In this document: piece after piece, positions 60,559 to 64,000 of the stretch
Layout of the letters: each line of letters opens with the position of its first letter
Position numbering within the stretch: position 1 is the stretch's first letter
DNA from: a bacterium
GTDB lineage: Bacteria; Patescibacteriota; Microgenomatia; UBA1406; GWC2-37-13
Reading direction: 5' to 3'
NCBI GenBank assembly: GCA_021833625.1
Contig: JAKBEU010000001.1
Coordinates: 310,001 to 374,000 of the forward strand
Length of the DNA stretch: 64,000 nucleotides
Program-made: the position numbers and the translations under genes
The notes under the pieces: model-generated
Database searches by the model: none
What the model was told of the DNA's origin: nothing
Seen by the model: only the letters and a program-made list of their open reading frames with translations

Positions 60559-61842
60559 ATGGCGCTAAAAAAAATTGATTTGTCAACAAAAAAAATTAAC
60601 CGTGTATGCTTTCTTAATCCACAGGGATATGTCCAAACTCCTCCTCCCTTAGGTAAAACCGACACCGGCGGACAGACTATTTACGTTCTCCAGCTTGCCG
60701 AAGCATTGGGCAAAAAAAACATCAAAGTCGACATCATAACGCGCCAGTTTGACAATCAACCGCAGGAAGAACAGGTTTCTCCCAACGTAAAAATCGTACG
60801 CATTCCGGCGGGAGGAAACGAATTCGTCGCAAAAGAAAAAATGTATGAACTCATGCCAGAATGGGTAGAAAATTTCATGCAGTACATTGAAAAAACACGA
60901 AAAAGATATGATATTATCCATTCCCATTATTGGGACGGCGGATATGCGGGTGTTTTGCTAAAAAAAATGCTTGATATCCCCCACATCCACACGCCTCACA
61001 CGCTGGGAAAAGCAAAAAAAATGGAGCTTGCTATAGAAGAAACGCCGGTCCAAAAACTTAAGCCGTCCTACAGGTATCACGTCCGCATTGCGATAGAACA
61101 AAGGATAATAAATGATGCGGATGCGGTTATCGTTCTTTGCGAGACAACACGTATTCAGATTCTCCATTATTACATGGCTGATTTTGAGAAACTGCACGTT
61201 ATTTTTCCCGGAATTGACGTTTCCTATTTTTCACCAAAGCCGAGTGCTGCCGACAAAAAGGTAAAGTTTGAACCTAACTCCATTCTCACAATGAGTCGGG
61301 TAGTTCCCGCAAAGGGACTCGACCGTCTTATCGACGCGGTTGCACTCCTTAAAAATAAAATTCCGTTCCACGTTTACATGGGAGGAGACATAACACAAGG
61401 AACAATCTCAAATGAGGAAAAAAATGCCCGCCTCCAGATTGAACTCTTGATAAAAAAATATCACATGGAAAAATACGTGACCTTTTTGGGTCAGACAGAC
61501 CACAATGAATTCCTTCCTGCATACTATCGCAAGGCAGACATTTTCTGTCTCCCTGCTCGTTATGAACCGTTCGGACTCACGACACTCGAGGCTATGGCCT
61601 GCGGGACAACCCCACTCGTTTCAAGCGTCGCCGGAAGCCGCGAAGTCATTATTGATGGCCTTAATGGATTTATAATCAATAGCCATGACAGAAAACAACT
61701 TGCCGACCAGATATTCAATCTGTTAAAAAACAAAACGTTACTTAAAAAAGTGTCTGAAAATGCTTCCTTTACTATCAAGGAGCATTATTCGTGGGACAAA
61801 ATCGTTGAAAAATTTATCACGCTCTATAAGAGGATGATATGA
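60559..61842 (+). CDS. Family 4 glycosyltransferase (sucrose-phosphate-synthase-like)
   Basis: A 427-aa GT4 protein with a GT-B fold: N-terminal TDTGGQTIYVLQLAEAL (about 34-50; typical of sucrose-phosphate synthase-like enzymes), IIHSHYWDGGYAGV (about 120-133), the hinge ILTMSRVVPAKGLDRL, and the C-terminal EPFGLTTLEAMACGTTPLVS (about 338-357) that binds the nucleotide sugar. It probably makes a glycan or compatible solute. The start at 60559 is fixed by the TATAAT box. It overlaps the next gene by 4 nt (ATGA). Confidence 0.9.
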   Translation: MALKKIDLSTKKINRVCFLNPQGYVQTPPPLGKTDTGGQTIYVLQLAEALGKKNIKVDIITRQFDNQPQEEQVSPNVKIVRIPAGGNEFVAKEKMYELMPEWVENFMQYIEKTRKRYDIIHSHYWDGGYAGVLLKKMLDIPHIHTPHTLGKAKKMELAIEETPVQKLKPSYRYHVRIAIEQRIINDADAVIVLCETTRIQILHYYMADFEKLHVIFPGIDVSYFSPKPSAADKKVKFEPNSILTMSRVVPAKGLDRLIDAVALLKNKIPFHVYMGGDITQGTISNEEKNARLQIELLIKKYHMEKYVTFLGQTDHNEFLPAYYRKADIFCLPARYEPFGLTTLEAMACGTTPLVSSVAGSREVIIDGLNGFIINSHDRKQLADQIFNLLKNKTLLKKVSENASFTIKEHYSWDKIVEKFITLYKRMI

Positions 61843-63032
61843 GAATAGCCATAGCCGCAAATTTTGATAAAAAAGTTGCCATCGATTCAAGGGGTGGCTC
61901 GGAGGTTTTTACCTATCTGCAGGCAAATGAGCTGGCGAAAAGAAGCAGTGTCGAAAAAATAATTGTATTTGGAGTCGGGGCTAACTATTTTCAAAGCGAC
62001 AAGATCACTTTTGTCTCCCTTCTCCCCGAGGAAATGCGTGTTTTTGCCTCAAAAACACCTCTTCTTGAAGGGCTGATTGCAAAACGCCCGGATACCTATT
62101 CTCAAATTGAAGGAGTGATGGGAACTAAGCTTTTTTCACATATAAAAAAATACTTATCCGAGATTGACATCTTTCAGAACAATGCAACATCCTCCGTTTT
62201 CAACTCTCTCATTTCCCTTATCGACAAACCGGTTGTCACCACTCTTCATACGAATGCCGACAGTCCCAGTATGCTCGTCCCCTATTCTCTCGGATCATTT
62301 GACGGCTCTCCCCATCACTATTTTGTAAGGATCGCAAACCATCAAGATAATTTCATAAAAAAGAATGATATTAAGCTCAATGTCGTAAAAACTATTTACA
62401 ACGGAATCGATACGACCCGTAATGCTCCGCTTTTCACGACAAGTAATGCGGAAGGCGGCCTGTGGATTGGAAGAATAAGCGAAAAACACAACAAAGGGAT
62501 AAAGGAGGCTATGCAATCAACCCATGCATCCCATAAAAAGTTATCCTGTTTTGTTACCATCGACGACAAGGAATATTATCAAAAAGAGGTCGCTCCCCGT
62601 TGTGACGGAGACATCACAGTCAGCGATGCCGTCATCTCTTTTGAAGAAAAGATTGCAGAATATCAAAAAGCCGCCTATTTCCTCTATCCGATTATGTGGG
62701 AAGAGCCGTTTGGTCTTGTGCTGACTGAGGCCATGGCCTGCGGAACGCCGGTTATCGCCTTTGCAAAAGGTGCAGTTCCTGAAATAGTCAGGGACGGCGA
62801 GACAGGTTTTATCGTCAATTCTTCAGACGATGATATCCGGGGGGACTTTTTAATCAAAAAAACGGGGAAAGAAGGGTTGAGCGAAGCTATGGAAAGGATC
62901 AGCGCTCTCTCTCCACAACAATATATGACAATGAGAAAGAACAGTCGCCGGCTTATTGAAGACAATTTCACGATAGAGAAAATGGTAGACCAATATGAGG
63001 CGCTCTATCAAGATATTCTTCAAAAAAAATAA
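61839..63032 (+). CDS. Family 4 glycosyltransferase
   Basis: A 397-aa GT4 protein with SRGGSEVFTYLQANELAKR (about 16-34) at the N-terminus, a middle hinge GLWIGRISEKHNKGI (about 206-220) and the C-terminal EEPFGLVLTEAMACGTPVIAF (about 287-307). It is similar in its C-terminal half to the convergent partial GT4 gene (63309). Co-translated with the preceding GT4 gene. Confidence 0.9.
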   Translation: MRIAIAANFDKKVAIDSRGGSEVFTYLQANELAKRSSVEKIIVFGVGANYFQSDKITFVSLLPEEMRVFASKTPLLEGLIAKRPDTYSQIEGVMGTKLFSHIKKYLSEIDIFQNNATSSVFNSLISLIDKPVVTTLHTNADSPSMLVPYSLGSFDGSPHHYFVRIANHQDNFIKKNDIKLNVVKTIYNGIDTTRNAPLFTTSNAEGGLWIGRISEKHNKGIKEAMQSTHASHKKLSCFVTIDDKEYYQKEVAPRCDGDITVSDAVISFEEKIAEYQKAAYFLYPIMWEEPFGLVLTEAMACGTPVIAFAKGAVPEIVRDGETGFIVNSSDDDIRGDFLIKKTGKEGLSEAMERISALSPQQYMTMRKNSRRLIEDNFTIEKMVDQYEALYQDILQKK

Positions 63033-63046
63033 GATTATAGCATTGT

Positions 63047-63373
63047 ATGGATAATATCAAGGATATTCTAAAAAACTTTAAGCCCACTCAGGATAAGTAT
63101 ATTTCCCGTGAGTTCCAACCGTTTGGCGTATATTTGTCCGAAAAACTGGAAGATAAACGGCGGATTGGCCTTTATATGAAGTATGCAAAAACCCTTCCCC
63201 GCCCGGTCCTTGAAGAAGCGCTCCGTTTTGTCATCGATGCGAAGGCGCGCAACAAAGCAGCACTTTTTATGTGGAAACTGAAGGAACTGGGAATAATCGG
63301 AAAAAAAACTATTTCTTCGAAAGGATCTCCCGGTACAAAGAAACGTATTCGTCAACCATTCGATTTACATTAA
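63047..63373 (+). CDS. Small charged protein, convergently overlapping
   Basis: A 108-aa basic protein without TM (helical pattern, YMKYAKTLPRPVLEEALRF). No family was recognised. Its last 65 nt overlap the 3' end of the minus-strand GT4 gene. The first 80 residues look real (good codon pattern and helical), whereas the end (GSPGTKKRIRQPFDLH) may be an artefact of reading the antisense of the GT4 C-terminus. It follows the GT4 gene by 14 nt. Confidence 0.6.
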   Translation: MDNIKDILKNFKPTQDKYISREFQPFGVYLSEKLEDKRRIGLYMKYAKTLPRPVLEEALRFVIDAKARNKAALFMWKLKELGIIGKKTISSKGSPGTKKRIRQPFDLH

Positions 63374-64000
63374 ATTTTTCCTCTGCGTGCGTCCGGCATG
63401 CCTTTCTCATTGCCTCGTATTCTGCCGGCTTCATTGCATATATGCGTGCAACGGCCTCACATAAGCCGTCAATGCCCGTCTTTTTTATTAAGAAGTTACC
63501 TCGGATATCGTCTTCCGAAGGGTTTACCAAAAATCCGGTCACCCCGTCTTTGACAAGCTCAGGCAATGATCCTCGAGAATACGCAACAACGGGAGTGCCG
63601 CATGCCATCGATTCGATAACGGTAAAGCCGAAGGGTTCTTCCCATTTGACCGGAAATAAAAACACCTTACTGTTTTGATACTCAACGACAAGCTTACTCC
63701 GTATGACATTAAAATCTATACGCACTCTGTCCAGCTGATTTATGATATCCCGTTTTTCCAGAACTTCCGTATATAACCAATTAAAATATTCATTTTTAAT
63801 GATAGGAAATGCTTTCGTAGGAATTTTCATTCGTTTGGAAACCATCATCACTTCATCAAGCCCTTTCTCTGGAATAGCCCGTCCCGTCCATATAATATTA
63901 TTTCCTCCCTTTTCATTGAAAAGAAACTTATTGCTTGTGTCGATACCATGATAAATGGTTCTCGATTTATTAAAGTAGGTGTTTTTCTTTTGCATGTCGC
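63309..64000 (-). CDS. Partial family 4 glycosyltransferase (C-terminal part)
   Basis: The C-terminal GT-B half of a GT4 protein; the frame stays open to the window edge, so the start lies beyond 64000. Visible: IYHGIDTS, WTGRAIPEKGLDEV (hinge), then EEPFGFTVIESMACGTPVVAY and a long C-terminal stretch with the shared segment EDDIRGNFLIKKTG. This strongly resembles the GT4 protein at 61839 and suggests a duplicated pair in inverted orientation. Confidence 0.9.
   Translation of the reverse strand, partial: DMQKKNTYFNKSRTIYHGIDTSNKFLFNEKGGNNIIWTGRAIPEKGLDEVMMVSKRMKIPTKAFPIIKNEYFNWLYTEVLEKRDIINQLDRVRIDFNVIRSKLVVEYQNSKVFLFPVKWEEPFGFTVIESMACGTPVVAYSRGSLPELVKDGVTGFLVNPSEDDIRGNFLIKKTGIDGLCEAVARIYAMKPAEYEAMRKACRTHAEEKFNVNRMVDEYVSLYREILSKK

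Overview
The window looks like a chromosomal contig from an uncultured Candidate Phyla Radiation (Patescibacteria) bacterium, most likely of the Microgenomates kind. This is inferred from gene content and style and is not proven. The evidence is: tightly packed genes, standard code with TGA used as stop, many short membrane-anchored proteins of unknown family, a VirD4/TraM-like ATPase standing alone, YtxH, SHOCT and DUF2207 proteins, and surface proteins with an N-terminal membrane anchor followed by cohesin, dockerin or Thr/Pro-rich parts. Housekeeping genes present are dcd, dnaB, rlmN, hflX, ychF, def, rpmB, a trmH-type methyltransferase, pth, a galT-like gene and three tRNAs (Leu-CAA, His-GTG, Thr-GGT). 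There is no rRNA, CRISPR array, transposase or recognisable prophage.

Layout: 1-11308 holds housekeeping genes and small membrane proteins. 11309-18334 holds GT-C and GT2 glycosyltransferases, an HPr-kinase-like protein, ychF and a DEAH-type helicase. 18361-22548 holds def, rpmB, an M50 protease, tRNA-Thr/trmH and two secreted proteins. 22610-29224 holds two unusual transcription units (a two-TM protein and a lipoprotein), each with a near-consensus promoter, a roughly 350-380 nt structured leader and codon use unlike the neighbours; they flank a GT2 gene and a YfhO-like membrane protein. 29268-31879 holds a VirD4-like ATPase and a YtxH protein. 31950-41981 is a ten-gene minus-strand cluster of surface proteins with four cohesin-like and three dockerin domains. 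42102-56595 holds a HTH protein and a set of large unrecognised proteins (832, 150, 2084, 979, 520 and 116 aa), one with both a caspase-like and an HExxH motif. 56712-64000 holds a zinc-ribbon membrane protein, galT-like, pth, a deoxyribosyltransferase-like protein, a methyltransferase and three GT4 glycosyltransferases.

Across the window, about two dozen genes have a TATAAT-like -10 hexamer ending only 5-10 nt before the start codon, so their mRNAs should be leaderless or almost so. Two pairs of divergent genes share back-to-back or overlapping -10 boxes. The two long-leader genes with Shine-Dalgarno sites are the clear exceptions.

The most interesting candidates are the cohesin-dockerin surface cluster without any visible carbohydrate-active enzyme; the large-protein locus at 42-57 kb, whose 832-aa protein shares its N-terminal domain with the DEAH helicase at 15-17 kb; the two structured-leader genes; and a small palindromic element found once inside ychF and once between genes with a flanking 10-bp direct repeat.
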